The notes below the pieces were generated by a model, which was given only the letters and a program-made list of their open reading frames with translations, did no database searches and was not told where the DNA came from. From UMGS1696 sp964623635 (GTDB taxonomy: Bacteria > Bacillota > Clostridia > Oscillospirales > CAG-272), in assembly GCA_964623635.1 (NCBI GenBank), contig CAZUUA010000007.1, forward strand, positions 1-64,000: DNA of 64,000 nucleotides, in the 5' to 3' direction. The position numbers and the translations under genes are program-made. Positions 25,255 to 34,317 of the stretch are shown piece by piece; positions within the stretch are counted from its first letter, which is position 1, and each line of letters starts with the position of its first letter.

Positions 25255-27060
25255 TTATCTATAGCTCAGGAACACCAGCATATTGGTCTCTTCCCGGTTG
25301 GCGAAGGTATGGTAGGGGATCAGGTTGATCTCGGTCTCCACGAAGGAATCGGACAGGGGATAGTACAGTGCGTCCGTGGGGTCGATGCGGCGGAAGGCGT
25401 GACCGTGGAACTTGGGACAGCCGCAGGTGTCGCATACGTCCATCTGCCAGTTGGCACCGTGGGTATCAAAGTACAGGCTGTGTACGTCGCCGTCGTTGTC
25501 CACGCCTTCTGCGCAGTATACGATGGGACCATACTGCAGGGCCGCCTTGTCCAGATTCTTGTATACACCGGTGGCAGACTGCATCAGCACAGGCTCCATG
25601 ACAAACTCCACCACGATCTCTCCGTCACCTTGGAAGATGGCATATCCCTTGTCCAGCACGTATTCCCGGTTGGCGGTGAACTTGCGGCACCAGGCAGGGA
25701 TACGCACATATACCGCTTCGGTATGTTCAGCCACCAACGTGATCTTGCCGTTTACCGGGTACTGGGTGGTCTGGGTCAGGCGCATATGGCCGTTGTCGAA
25801 CACGCTGTCGCCAAACTGGTTCACCCAGAGCTTGCCGTCTTCCCAGCCGTAGAAATACTGACCCAGAGAGGACAGCACCCGGTTCAGGTTCGGCGGACAG
25901 CAGGAGCAGCCAAACACCTTTTGCCGACGGGTGATGGGATACCGGCCGCCTTGCTTCTTGTAGTTGTCCAGATGGATCTCCAGAGGATTTTCGTAGAAGA
26001 ATGCATCGCCGGACAAAGACAGACCGGACAGCATACCGTTGTACAGCTCCTTCTCGATGGTGTCCGCATACTTGGCATCCTTGTGGATCTGGTTCATTCT
26101 GTGGGCAAAGAAGATCATGGCGATGGAGGCGCAGGTCTCCGTATAGGCATGGTCGTTGGGCAGGTCATAGGGAATGGTGAAGGCTTCCCCGTGGGAGGTA
26201 GAACCCAGACCGCCGGTGATGTACATCTTGCGATTCACCAGGTCGGTGTACAGCTGGTCGCAGGCAAAGAGCAGTGCTTCGTCGCCGGTCTCGATAGCCA
26301 GGTCTGCCATAGCGGTGTACAGGTATCCGGCACGAACGGAGTGCCCCAGGGCAGAGAACTGTTCCCGTACCGGCTTGTGAGACTGCACCTGCTTGTCGTG
26401 GGCCCATGCGGTACCTTCGCCTTCGGTGGTATCCACGCCACGCAGGTTGATGAAGTGGGCGCTCAGATCCAGCCAATCCTTGTTGCCGGTGCAGTGGTAC
26501 AGCTTGACCAGTGCCAGCTCGATCTCTTCGTGACCGGGCGTCTGAAAGGTGGGTCTCGGTTCAGCGGTACCGTCCATAAACACAGCCTTGATATAGGCGG
26601 CGTATTTTTCGGCGATGTGCAGGAAGCGATCTCTACCGGTGGCATCGTAGTAGGCTACAGCGGCTTCGAACATATGCCCGGCGCAGTACAGCTCATGCCA
26701 GTCCCGGTTGGAAAAACGCTTGTCCGGCTCTACCACCATGAAGTGGATATTGAAGTAGCCGTCTTCCTTTTGGTTCTTTTCGATCTCATCAATGATGGCC
26801 TCTACCTGGGCCTGCAGTGCGGGATCCTCTTCCCGGGATAGCACATTGGCAGCGCCTTCCATCCATTTGTAAACGTCGGAATCCCAGAAGATGTGGGGCA
26901 TATCGGGCATACCTTCCTTCCAGTCGCAGCGGAAAGCACGGATACGTCCGGTTTCGTCAAAGCGCTTGTATACAGCAGGAATGGTCACGTCCCGGTTCAG
27001 GTCTTCCTTTCCTTTCCAGAAGCCGCCGGTCAGGGTGACAGTACGATGATCTGTTTTCAT
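25255..27060 (-). CDS. GH127 beta-L-arabinofuranosidase-type glycoside hydrolase
   Basis: The 601-residue (alpha/alpha)6-barrel enzyme has the full GH127 zinc-cysteine active site. E292 is in GEAF, E308 and C310 are in YTETC, and C387/C388 are in GCSCC. Their spacing (16, 2, 77 and 1) is the same as in the characterised bifidobacterial enzyme, where the first of the paired cysteines is the nucleophile. It should release beta-L-arabinofuranose or a similar sugar inside the cell. The start at 27060 follows AAGGAG. The long N-terminal open frame before it is not used. It has its own promoter. Confidence 0.93.
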   Translation of the reverse strand: MKTDHRTVTLTGGFWKGKEDLNRDVTIPAVYKRFDETGRIRAFRCDWKEGMPDMPHIFWDSDVYKWMEGAANVLSREEDPALQAQVEAIIDEIEKNQKEDGYFNIHFMVVEPDKRFSNRDWHELYCAGHMFEAAVAYYDATGRDRFLHIAEKYAAYIKAVFMDGTAEPRPTFQTPGHEEIELALVKLYHCTGNKDWLDLSAHFINLRGVDTTEGEGTAWAHDKQVQSHKPVREQFSALGHSVRAGYLYTAMADLAIETGDEALLFACDQLYTDLVNRKMYITGGLGSTSHGEAFTIPYDLPNDHAYTETCASIAMIFFAHRMNQIHKDAKYADTIEKELYNGMLSGLSLSGDAFFYENPLEIHLDNYKKQGGRYPITRRQKVFGCSCCPPNLNRVLSSLGQYFYGWEDGKLWVNQFGDSVFDNGHMRLTQTTQYPVNGKITLVAEHTEAVYVRIPAWCRKFTANREYVLDKGYAIFQGDGEIVVEFVMEPVLMQSATGVYKNLDKAALQYGPIVYCAEGVDNDGDVHSLYFDTHGANWQMDVCDTCGCPKFHGHAFRRIDPTDALYYPLSDSFVETEINLIPYHTFANREETNMLVFLSYR

Positions 27061-27104
27061 GTGTGGTTTCTCCTTTGCATAGCGGGTTGAACTTGTATGG
27101 CTAT

Positions 27105-27133
27105 ATGATACCAGAAATGGATGGATTTTGCAA
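27105..27133 (-). promoter_or_regulatory. promoter of the GH127-GH35-hydrolase operon
   Basis: Minus strand: -35 TTGCAA, a 17-base spacer, -10 TATCAT, about 45 bases upstream of the ATG at 27060. Confidence 0.7.
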
Positions 27134-27185
27134 GAGGGTTTTGGGGAAAAATTACTGGGAAATGCGTATGAGTGGTGCCTTAACA

Positions 27186-27230
27186 AAAATACCGCTACTT
27201 TCACGATGTTTTGTGAGGCTGCGGTATTTT
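27186..27230 (-). terminator. terminator of the GH36 gene
   Basis: AAAATACCGC and GCGGTATTTT form the outer stem over a CTTTCAC/GTGAGG inner hairpin, 12 bases after the stop. Confidence 0.85.
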
Positions 27231-27241
27231 GTTGTTCTTTT

Positions 27242-29233
27242 TTATTTTCTCTTCACCCAAAGCAGTCGTGCCGTTCTTGCCGTTGCAAAGTGCAGCACCA
27301 CCTTACCGCCGTCGCAGCGCACCGTTTCCCCGGTATCTTCGTCGGTCAGCTCCCATGTGCCTTCCTTGGCATAGGGCAGCGTGACAGTCAGCGTATCCGT
27401 CGGGCAGTCTTCCATCCGGAACGCAAACAGTACGCCGTCTTCGGTGACCGGATCGATGTAGCTGTAGGCCGTGAAGCCTTCCCGATAGTTGTGGTCGTGC
27501 CAGGGCGTGTGGACGTAGAAGTCCTCCAGCAGATATCGGTTCAGCTTCTGCCACTCGGTGAGACCAAAGCGCAGGTTGTCGAAATCCTGCCCCGGATCCT
27601 GACAGTATTGGGAATCCACGTTCAGCACCGGCAGGTACGACGCACGCCAGATATATTTGTCGCTTCTCCCCGTTGTGTCCACCTGACCCACCTTTTCCTT
27701 GGTGTTGGCACCGCAGAAGGGTACCCACTTATTGAAGGCTGTGGTCATGGACAGCCGCATGGAGGTGGTGGTCCGGTCAAAGTCGCTTCGCAGCATGGGC
27801 ACGCCACGGCGCAGGGATTCCAGATCGTTCCGTCCGCCACCGCTGGCACAGGAGTCCACAAAGCCGCAGCCATCAAAGGACAGGGTACAGTCGATGATGT
27901 CGTCCCACATTTTGTAGTGGCCGATGACAAATTTATTTTCCGTGATCCCCACTCTGTCGTCCCCTTCCAGAGAGTCCAGATACTGCCATAGCGCGCCGGG
28001 GTCGGAGTTGTTGTCTTCCCGATAGATCTCCACCTTGTTCTCCCGCAGCACCTTGCAGACCCGTTCCGTGGTCCAGCTCAGACATTCCGGGATGCCGATG
28101 TTGTTGGAGATGGAGCCAATGCCTTCTCTGCGGATCGCCCACTCCGGTTTATAGCCATAGTGCTTTACCAGATTGTCCGGGTCGGTGACTCTCTCCGGCT
28201 CGAACCACATCATGGTGCGCATTCCCTGCTTCCGGGCAAATTCTGTGGATTCGAGGAAGGTCTCACCCGGCCACTTGGTTTTGTCCAGCTCCCAGGTGCC
28301 AACGGTGCCCCACCAATCGGCAAAGGGACTGCTCCCGTCCGGTGCGGTATACCAGCCGGCATCAAACCAACGGATGTCCATGTGCAGTCCCTCGGAGAGC
28401 AGCTTGTCCATGGAAGGCCGCCAGGTGAAGTACCGCTCGGAAATGCTGCCGTCGGAGTTGGGGATACCCGTGTCGTAGGCAAGGAAGCAGGTGGACATGG
28501 GGTGCAGTGGCTGCTCCTTATCAAAGGCTGGCAGGTTGCAGTCGATGAACCAGCGGCGCCAGAAGTTGGTGGCATAGTCCTCGTCTCGTACGGTGTAGGG
28601 AGCCATGACGAACAGAGCAGTCCGCACCACTTCACCGGGCTTCAGATAGGTGCGCAGTCGATTGGTGGACACGGCTGTATAGGTGACGCTGGACCCGTCC
28701 CAGGCAAAATCCGCCGTCCAGGTACCGGCCCAGCCAATAGCCAGCATCACGCCGCCATCGCCGTATTCCAGATTGAAATAGGGGAAGTTCACGTGGGTCG
28801 GTCTGCCGCTGTCGGAGACGAAATGCACCGGTGTTTCCGTCAGGTCGTAGACATAGGGACGATAGAAATTCTCGTGGTCGCCCAAACTGCCTCGCAGCAC
28901 CGGCTTCTCTCCGGCAAAGGTCAGGCTGGAAGACACGTCGGTCAGCACCGCACTGTTCTTGTCCCCGGTGTTGGTGAAGGTCACCGTCCATTCACAGACG
29001 CCAAAAGCCGGATAGAAGGTGGAGACCAGGGTGACGGTCACGTTCTCGTCCAGCCGATAGGTGCGCTCTGTGGTGGTGCCGCCTCGTGTCGACTTGGTCG
29101 CCTCGGCCAAGAAAGCCAGGTCACCAAGGCCGGTGTAGGTCTTGTCCCCATAGGTGAAGTGGATCGGCACTCCCGTGGGATCGGCCAGCACTTCCCGGTA
29201 CCAACGGGCGCTTGTGGGATTTTCGTATGTCAT
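27242..29233 (-). CDS. GH36 alpha-galactosidase
   Basis: The 663-residue protein has an N-terminal beta-sandwich to about residue 280, then a TIM barrel with RWFDAGWY, TMMWFEPERV (about 347-356), EIYREDNN (candidate nucleophile Asp, about 405-412) and SCASGGGRNDLESLRRG followed by RSDFDR (acid/base region), all typical of GH36. It lacks a signal peptide. A strong AGGAGG precedes the ATG. The gene starts only 42 bases after the rluA stop, with no terminator between, so it may be read from the division operon. A separate weak promoter cannot be excluded. Confidence 0.92.
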   Translation of the reverse strand: MTYENPTSARWYREVLADPTGVPIHFTYGDKTYTGLGDLAFLAEATKSTRGGTTTERTYRLDENVTVTLVSTFYPAFGVCEWTVTFTNTGDKNSAVLTDVSSSLTFAGEKPVLRGSLGDHENFYRPYVYDLTETPVHFVSDSGRPTHVNFPYFNLEYGDGGVMLAIGWAGTWTADFAWDGSSVTYTAVSTNRLRTYLKPGEVVRTALFVMAPYTVRDEDYATNFWRRWFIDCNLPAFDKEQPLHPMSTCFLAYDTGIPNSDGSISERYFTWRPSMDKLLSEGLHMDIRWFDAGWYTAPDGSSPFADWWGTVGTWELDKTKWPGETFLESTEFARKQGMRTMMWFEPERVTDPDNLVKHYGYKPEWAIRREGIGSISNNIGIPECLSWTTERVCKVLRENKVEIYREDNNSDPGALWQYLDSLEGDDRVGITENKFVIGHYKMWDDIIDCTLSFDGCGFVDSCASGGGRNDLESLRRGVPMLRSDFDRTTTSMRLSMTTAFNKWVPFCGANTKEKVGQVDTTGRSDKYIWRASYLPVLNVDSQYCQDPGQDFDNLRFGLTEWQKLNRYLLEDFYVHTPWHDHNYREGFTAYSYIDPVTEDGVLFAFRMEDCPTDTLTVTLPYAKEGTWELTDEDTGETVRCDGGKVVLHFATARTARLLWVKRK

Positions 29234-29275
29234 AGGATCATCCTCCTTTTGGAAAGTCAGACTTGTAGAGAAACG

Positions 29276-30256
29276 TCATTGTTCCGATTCGGCCAGTAGC
29301 CGCAGTGTCTCCGTGTAGTAGTCCGGCAGATCGCAGGTGAAGCGCAGGGTCTGACCGGTGGTGGGATGGATGAGTACCAGAGCAGCGGCGTGGAGCATTT
29401 GTCCGTGGAACAGTGTGGGATGGCGGCGCACAAATGGGTGGTTGTCTCCGCCATATACCGGATCGCCCAGCACCGGATGGCCAATGTACGCCATGTGTAC
29501 CCGGATCTGGTGGGTGCGGCCGGTCTCCAGTACCACCGATGCGTCCGTGATCCCACCGCACTTGCCCAGCGCCGTATAGTGGGTCACCGCTCGTTTGCCG
29601 TCCTTTTGTACCGCCATTTTCTTCCGATCCACCGGATGGCGGCCAATGGGGGCATCGATGGTGCCTTGTTCTTCGGGCAGACCACCGATCACCAGGGTGC
29701 GATATTCCCGGTGCATGGTGTGGTCGGATAGCTGTGCCGACAGGGCACCGTGGGCATGGTCATTTTTTGCAACGCAGAGCAGCCCGCTGGTGTCCCGGTC
29801 GATCCGATGGACAATGCCGGGTCGCTTGACGCCGCCAATGCCGGAGAGACTGTCACCGCAGTGGTACAGCAGTCCGTTGACCAGGGTGCCGGTGGTGTGT
29901 CCGGGGGCCGGATGTACCACCATGCCCTGGGGCTTGTTCACCACCAAAATGTCCTCGTCTTCGTATACGATGTCCAAAGGCATTTCCTCCGGCTGTGCAT
30001 CGTAGTCCTCCGGCTCCGGCAGAGTCAATGTGTAGCATTCTCCGGCCTTTACCTTGTCTTTTTTGGTGGGTGCCTTGCCTGTGGTATCTTCCCGGCGGAT
30101 CATGCCACCTTCCAGCAGGCGTTCGATGGCAGACCGGGACTGACCGGTGCAGGTCGCGAGGGCCGCATCCAGTCTGCTTCCGGAAAGCGCCGGTGGGATC
30201 GTGATAGCAAGAAGGGACGAGAATTCCTCCCCGTCCCAGTTTTCATTCTGATACAT
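29276..30256 (-). CDS. rluD: RluA-family pseudouridine synthase
   Basis: The 326-residue protein has an N-terminal S4 domain (SGSRLDAALATCTGQSRSAIERLLEGG) and the RluA catalytic motif GIVHRIDRDTSGLL (about residues 144-157, catalytic Asp in HRIDRDT), then RTHQIRVH. This RluD-type enzyme (YlyB in Bacillus) modifies uridines in 23S rRNA or tRNA. The ATG at 30256 overlaps the last 14 bases of lspA in another frame, so translation is coupled. The lspA-rluD order is common in Gram-positive bacteria. The exact target is not shown by the sequence. Confidence 0.9.
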   Translation of the reverse strand: MYQNENWDGEEFSSLLAITIPPALSGSRLDAALATCTGQSRSAIERLLEGGMIRREDTTGKAPTKKDKVKAGECYTLTLPEPEDYDAQPEEMPLDIVYEDEDILVVNKPQGMVVHPAPGHTTGTLVNGLLYHCGDSLSGIGGVKRPGIVHRIDRDTSGLLCVAKNDHAHGALSAQLSDHTMHREYRTLVIGGLPEEQGTIDAPIGRHPVDRKKMAVQKDGKRAVTHYTALGKCGGITDASVVLETGRTHQIRVHMAYIGHPVLGDPVYGGDNHPFVRRHPTLFHGQMLHAAALVLIHPTTGQTLRFTCDLPDYYTETLRLLAESEQ

Positions 30257-30815
30257 TTGTATTCTCCGTGGTCTCCGTATTCGTGGTGGTCGTATCTGTA
30301 TCCGATGCAGCGGAATCGTCGTTCTGTTTGGGTTCGGTGCCAAACAAAATATCCATGGCGGGCTTTTTGGCGACAAGCTCCATGTACAGCGCCCAGCACA
30401 GGATCATGCCACAGCCCACACAGACAAAGGAGTCCGCTACGTTGAAGACGTAAAAGTCGATGGCACGCACGTCGATAAAATCCACCACGTAGCCCAGCAC
30501 CACCCGGTCGATCATATTGCCAATGCCGCCGCCAATGATCATGGCACCTGCCACCTGGACCCATTTGCTCTTGGGTCTTTCCTTCAGGAGCCAGAACAGC
30601 ATGAGCCCGATGGCCAAGGTGGACAGCACCATAAAGACCCATCGGTGATTGGCCAGCATCCCAAAGGCGGCGCCACGATTTTCTACGTAGGTGAAATGCA
30701 GGATATTTTCGATCAGCGGATAGGAACCGATGGGCTGCAAATGGGAAACAGCCAGGGATTTCGTCCATTGATCCAGCGCTACAGCGGCAGCGATGATGAG
30801 CAGTGTCCAAAGCAT
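30243..30815 (-). CDS. lspA: lipoprotein signal peptidase (signal peptidase II)
   Basis: The 190-residue membrane protein has four helices and the two catalytic aspartates of LspA in GNMIDRV (about residue 112) and FNVADSFV (about 133). It cleaves prolipoproteins after lipidation, which this organism needs for the many lipoproteins in the window. After the fourth helix it carries an unusual tail of about 30 residues rich in Thr, Asp, Glu and Asn. It lies 18 bases after divIVA and overlaps rluD. Confidence 0.95.
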   Translation of the reverse strand: MLWTLLIIAAAVALDQWTKSLAVSHLQPIGSYPLIENILHFTYVENRGAAFGMLANHRWVFMVLSTLAIGLMLFWLLKERPKSKWVQVAGAMIIGGGIGNMIDRVVLGYVVDFIDVRAIDFYVFNVADSFVCVGCGMILCWALYMELVAKKPAMDILFGTEPKQNDDSAASDTDTTTTNTETTENTNVSE

Positions 30816-30833
30816 AGGGTGTATCGTACTTCC

Positions 30834-32252
30834 TTATTTATGTTTCTTGGGTTTTTCCGGCTTCTTGGCTTCCACCAGCGGCTGACGGCTGACCTCATCC
30901 ACATAGGCCGCACTTTTCTTGGAGCTGAAGATCTTGTCAAATTCTCCGGTCAGGCTCACATCGTGGGACTGCTCGTCGTCCAGCAGCTCGTCCAGATCAT
31001 CGGCTTGGGTGGCTGTGATATCCCCGGTGTTCATTGCCGGTGCTGGGGGATTGTCAGTGGGAGCCTGCACATTTGGCGTCAGGTATTCGCTGGCGATGTC
31101 GGAGAGAAAATCGGCTTCACTGTCGGCTTCGTCCGGTGTGTTCACCCGGGGTGCTTCCTCTGTCATGAGCGATTCGATATCCAAAGCATCAATGGCATCT
31201 TCGGCACCGTCCACGCCGCCTTTGGCATAGGCCGATAGCAGATCCCGTTCCAAACCGGCCAGCAGATCCTCGTCCAGATCCGCATCGGTCTCGGCAGCGG
31301 TGCTCGTTTCAGCGGCAGGTGTCGGTGCTGCAGTGGTGTCTTCCTCCGGCTTCAGCATGGGTTCTTCCCAGATCTCATCGATCTCGTCTGTAGCAAAGTC
31401 CGATCCCGTTGCAGGCATCGGTCCCGTTGCAGGGGACTGTTTTTCGGCGGTGGCAGCAGCGTGGGCTTCGGCGACTTTGGCGACTTCCCAAAGGGTCTTG
31501 CCAGCCATTTGCTCGGCTTCGATGGCTTCCCGGGTCGCTTGCTTTTGCTTGTGCTCCTGCCAATCGATCCGCAGCAGATCCTCGTCTTCCTTTGCCGCAG
31601 AATTTTCCGCAGCAGGTTCGTACACCATATCGGTATCCGCAGTCGGTTCGTCTTCGGCGGTGTCGGCAGGTATATCCATCGTCAGCTCCTCTTTGGCCTT
31701 GTAGAAATCGTCCGTGAGCTGGGAGAGCTGATCCAAGGCTTCGATGTGGCTGGCGTACATGGCAAAGACCTTTTCCCGGAAGGCATCGATCTCTGCCACC
31801 AATCGATCGGCGGTGTTGTTGTGTCTGTGCAGCTGACGTTCGGCCTCCTGACAGGCATCGAGCTGCTCCTGCTGCCGAGTGTGGATCTCTGCCGCTTCCG
31901 TTTCGGCTTGTTTCAGGATACCGGCGGCGGCAGCTTCGGCCTTCGACAGGATCTGGGCTGCCTTCTGTTCGGCCTCTCGCACCAGTGCATTGGCAGCTGC
32001 TTTCTTTTCGGTCAGCATGGCATCGGCTTCGGCAGCGATCTTTGCCTTTTCCCGCAGTGCATCTTCCCGGAATTCATTTTGTCCGGCGGCTAAAACGGCC
32101 ATTTTCTTTTTCAGCTCACTGCATTCCCGTACCACGGCGACGTACCGGTCGTTTACGTGCGCCAGGTAGGTATCCACTTCTTCGCAGGTATAGCCCCGTA
32201 GTGCCTTGGTAAACTGCATTTTCCGCAGTCCGGATTCTGTTTCTTTCGCCAT
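30834..32252 (-). CDS. divIVA: DivIVA domain-containing protein, long acidic form
   Basis: The 472-residue protein has an N-terminal DivIVA segment (LRKMQFTKALRGYTCEEVDTYLAHVN, about residues 9-34) that binds curved membrane. A coiled coil rich in Ala, Glu, Lys and Gln follows to about residue 200. The long acidic, Thr/Ala/Asp-rich region after that is presumably disordered, and the tail is basic (KKPEKPKKHK). DivIVA recruits division and growth proteins to poles and septa. It is much longer than Bacillus DivIVA (164 residues). AAAGGGGG precedes the ATG. It lies in the ylm cluster between ylmH and lspA. Confidence 0.9.
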   Translation of the reverse strand: MAKETESGLRKMQFTKALRGYTCEEVDTYLAHVNDRYVAVVRECSELKKKMAVLAAGQNEFREDALREKAKIAAEADAMLTEKKAAANALVREAEQKAAQILSKAEAAAAGILKQAETEAAEIHTRQQEQLDACQEAERQLHRHNNTADRLVAEIDAFREKVFAMYASHIEALDQLSQLTDDFYKAKEELTMDIPADTAEDEPTADTDMVYEPAAENSAAKEDEDLLRIDWQEHKQKQATREAIEAEQMAGKTLWEVAKVAEAHAAATAEKQSPATGPMPATGSDFATDEIDEIWEEPMLKPEEDTTAAPTPAAETSTAAETDADLDEDLLAGLERDLLSAYAKGGVDGAEDAIDALDIESLMTEEAPRVNTPDEADSEADFLSDIASEYLTPNVQAPTDNPPAPAMNTGDITATQADDLDELLDDEQSHDVSLTGEFDKIFSSKKSAAYVDEVSRQPLVEAKKPEKPKKHK

Positions 32253-32278
32253 GATCGAGCCCCCTTTGTGAGGTTATG

Positions 32279-32340
32279 AAGTCAGATGTTAGATGTCAGA
32301 AGTCGGAAACCAAAGGCAGTGCCCTCTGACATTTTCAGAT
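32279..32340. repeat. GTCAGAAG-type low-complexity tract
   Basis: Between ylmH and divIVA there is a short run of GTCAGATGTTAGATGTCAGA followed by facing CTCTGACATTTTCAGA. It resembles tracts at 1888, 52955 and 59640. No gene is seen here. Confidence 0.5.
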
Positions 32341-32348
32341 AACGGAAG

Positions 32349-33227
32349 TTATTTATATTTGCGGCACAGGATCCGTTTCCGGCCGCGCTTGGTTTCTTCA
32401 TCGGTGCGATCGATGCGGTACTTGCCATAGCCCCGGATGGTCAGCACGTCTCCGGCGTGGAGCTGCTTGTCCACATCCTCGATGGGCTCGTAGTTTCGTT
32501 CCACCAGTCCGGCACGCACCATGGCCGCCGCATCCTCACGGGACAGGTTGGTCAGCGCCCGTACCACGCCGTCTACCCGTGGTGAGGCCGCCGTGACGGA
32601 CAGGTTCTCGTACTGCCGTGGGACCGACCCGGTGGGATCGATAGAGCAGGGGCGCACCGCTACGGCATCCCGGCCGATCTTCGTCAGGTTTTCGATGAGG
32701 TAGCTTGCCATCTCCGGCGTGGTAAAGACCAGAGCGCCTGCTTCGTCGACATTTGTTGAATCCACCACGATCTCACCCAGCACGGAACGTTCGATGCCCA
32801 GTGCCAATATGGCGCCCATGAAATCCCGGTGGGACAGGGTCGCAAAGCCGGAGCCGGTGATCTGCAGGGAAGTTAGCGGTATCTCCGCAGAAAACCCCGG
32901 TATATCGGTCAGCATCCGGACAAAATAGTCTTCTCTTGCCTCATCCATGGCACCGGCAAAGCCACCTTTGACCACCGGTGCTTCGGTCGCAAGCCAATCC
33001 TCGACCTGCCAATAGGCTGCCGGGAAAATGGCCATGGTCCGATCGCAGCTGCGACAGCCACCCCAGAAAAAGCAGTTTTCGGCAAGGCCGGCTTGGATCA
33101 ATGCATCGTGGACCAGCAGTCGTTCCCGGGGCGTGAGAAACGCAGTAGCCGTTGTGGTGTATGCGGCTCCCCCGGCAAGCTCGATGGCTCTGGCGCACAG
33201 GAGCTGTTCTTCTCGTGTCATTTCCAT
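32349..33227 (-). CDS. ylmH: YlmH/S4-domain RNA-binding protein
   Basis: The 292-residue protein has the YlmH layout: an N-terminal region with TPRERLLVHDAL and ENCFFWGGCRSCDRTMAIFPAAY, a central ITGSGFATLSHRDFMGAILALGIERSVLGEIVV block, and a C-terminal S4 RNA-binding domain (PRVDGVVRALTNLSREDAAAMVRAGLV, then AGDVLTIRGYGKYRI). YlmH homologues act in ribosome quality control and division-gene clusters. It lies between yggT and divIVA, the order usual in Gram-positive bacteria. Confidence 0.92.
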   Translation of the reverse strand: MEMTREEQLLCARAIELAGGAAYTTTATAFLTPRERLLVHDALIQAGLAENCFFWGGCRSCDRTMAIFPAAYWQVEDWLATEAPVVKGGFAGAMDEAREDYFVRMLTDIPGFSAEIPLTSLQITGSGFATLSHRDFMGAILALGIERSVLGEIVVDSTNVDEAGALVFTTPEMASYLIENLTKIGRDAVAVRPCSIDPTGSVPRQYENLSVTAASPRVDGVVRALTNLSREDAAAMVRAGLVERNYEPIEDVDKQLHAGDVLTIRGYGKYRIDRTDEETKRGRKRILCRKYK

Positions 33228-33256
33228 ACGCTTTTCCTACCGTGCAAAATCTTCCA

Positions 33257-33523
33257 TTATATTAGAATGGCTAGGATGTTGATCAGAATGAACGTAAAGA
33301 AAAAAGCCATGTCGATGGGAAGCCCTTGAAACAGGTCGAACCGTTCCAGCAGCATCCGCACCGGGTAGATCACCGGCTCTGTGATCCCATAGAGAAACTG
33401 CACCAGCGCATTGTCTTCATCGATGGGAAACCAGCTCAGGATCGCCCGACCCAGCATGAGCAGCTCCAGGATACTGAGCAGCAGCGAGAGAGTCGAGGTC
33501 AGAATATATAGCAGTGTATGCAA
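33257..33523 (-). CDS. yggT: YggT/YlmG family membrane protein
   Basis: The roughly 88-residue protein has two membrane helices. The conserved YggT core is LGRAILSWFPIDEDNALVQFLYGITEPVIYPVR. The family is linked to division and osmotic tolerance, but its role is not settled. I chose the TTG at 33523 because CAGGAG lies about nine bases upstream; a GTG at 33565 would add 14 residues without a good ribosome site. A CAGGGTG/CACCCTG hairpin at 33543-33569 lies in the sepF-yggT gap and overlaps the longer alternative. Confidence 0.82.
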   Translation of the reverse strand: MHTLLYILTSTLSLLLSILELLMLGRAILSWFPIDEDNALVQFLYGITEPVIYPVRMLLERFDLFQGLPIDMAFFFTFILINILAILI

Positions 33524-33651
33524 GACGAACACTCCTGTCAAGCCAGGGTGTATCCCGAAACACACCCTGTAAAAATGGGTACAGAAACAAAGCCCTGCGA
33601 TACTATATTTGCAGCAGAGAATGTTTCTTGTATAAAATTATGTAGTGGGAA

Positions 33652-34197
33652 TCAGTTGAAGTCGCCGAATTCGTCTTCTACAGGGGTTTCCCGAACGGGT
33701 TCTTCTTCCCGTCTCTGCTGGGGACGACTGTTCAGCTTGGCATCTCCCACGTCTACGTTGGAAGGCGTGAACACATAGGCCTGGTTGGCAATGCGCTTGA
33801 AGGAGCCATCGATGGAGTACACCACGCCAGCCAAAAAGTCGATGAGTCGGCGAGAGGTCTCCTTGTTGGTGCTTTCCAGATTCAGGACCACGGTGCACTT
33901 GTTCAGCAGATGGTCAGCGATCTGGGATGCGCTGTCAAAGCTCTGGGGGCGAACGACCTGCATCTTGATGTTGTTGCCGGACAGACTGAGACCACCACCC
34001 ATAGCCGGTGCCGGGTTCTGGGCAGGTGCACCCATACCGCCGTTCATAGGAGGATTCATGTTGCCTGCCATCTGCATATCGCTGTCGTCCTCTCCTTCGT
34101 TGTATCCATCGAAGCCGCCGTAGTAATCATCGTCGTATGCTTCGTCATATGCGTCGTTGGTGCCGGTCACTTTCTTGATTCGATCCATAAGTCCCAT
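33652..34197 (-). CDS. sepF: cell division protein SepF
   Basis: The 181-residue protein has the N-terminal amphipathic membrane anchor MGLMDRIKKV and an acidic, Tyr/Asp-rich linker with Met/Gly/Pro repeats. The SepF core lies at about residues 78-150 (MQVVRPQSFDSASQIADHLL, VVLNLESTNKETSRRLIDFLAGVVYSIDG, FTPSNV). It tethers FtsZ to the membrane and organises the ring. The family core of RPxxxxDA/SxxIxxxL and NLxxxDxxxxxRxxDFLxG is clear. GGAGG lies upstream of the ATG. It is followed by yggT in the same direction. Confidence 0.95.
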   Translation of the reverse strand: MGLMDRIKKVTGTNDAYDEAYDDDYYGGFDGYNEGEDDSDMQMAGNMNPPMNGGMGAPAQNPAPAMGGGLSLSGNNIKMQVVRPQSFDSASQIADHLLNKCTVVLNLESTNKETSRRLIDFLAGVVYSIDGSFKRIANQAYVFTPSNVDVGDAKLNSRPQQRREEEPVRETPVEDEFGDFN

Positions 34198-34317
34198 TTT
34201 TAGCCTCCGTTTTATTGAAAACTACCTTTCGAGTATGTTTTTGAATTTTATATATCACTATCCATGGACGGATCCACCGATAACAGTACCACAGATCCGT
34301 TGGGATATAGCGTTTAC

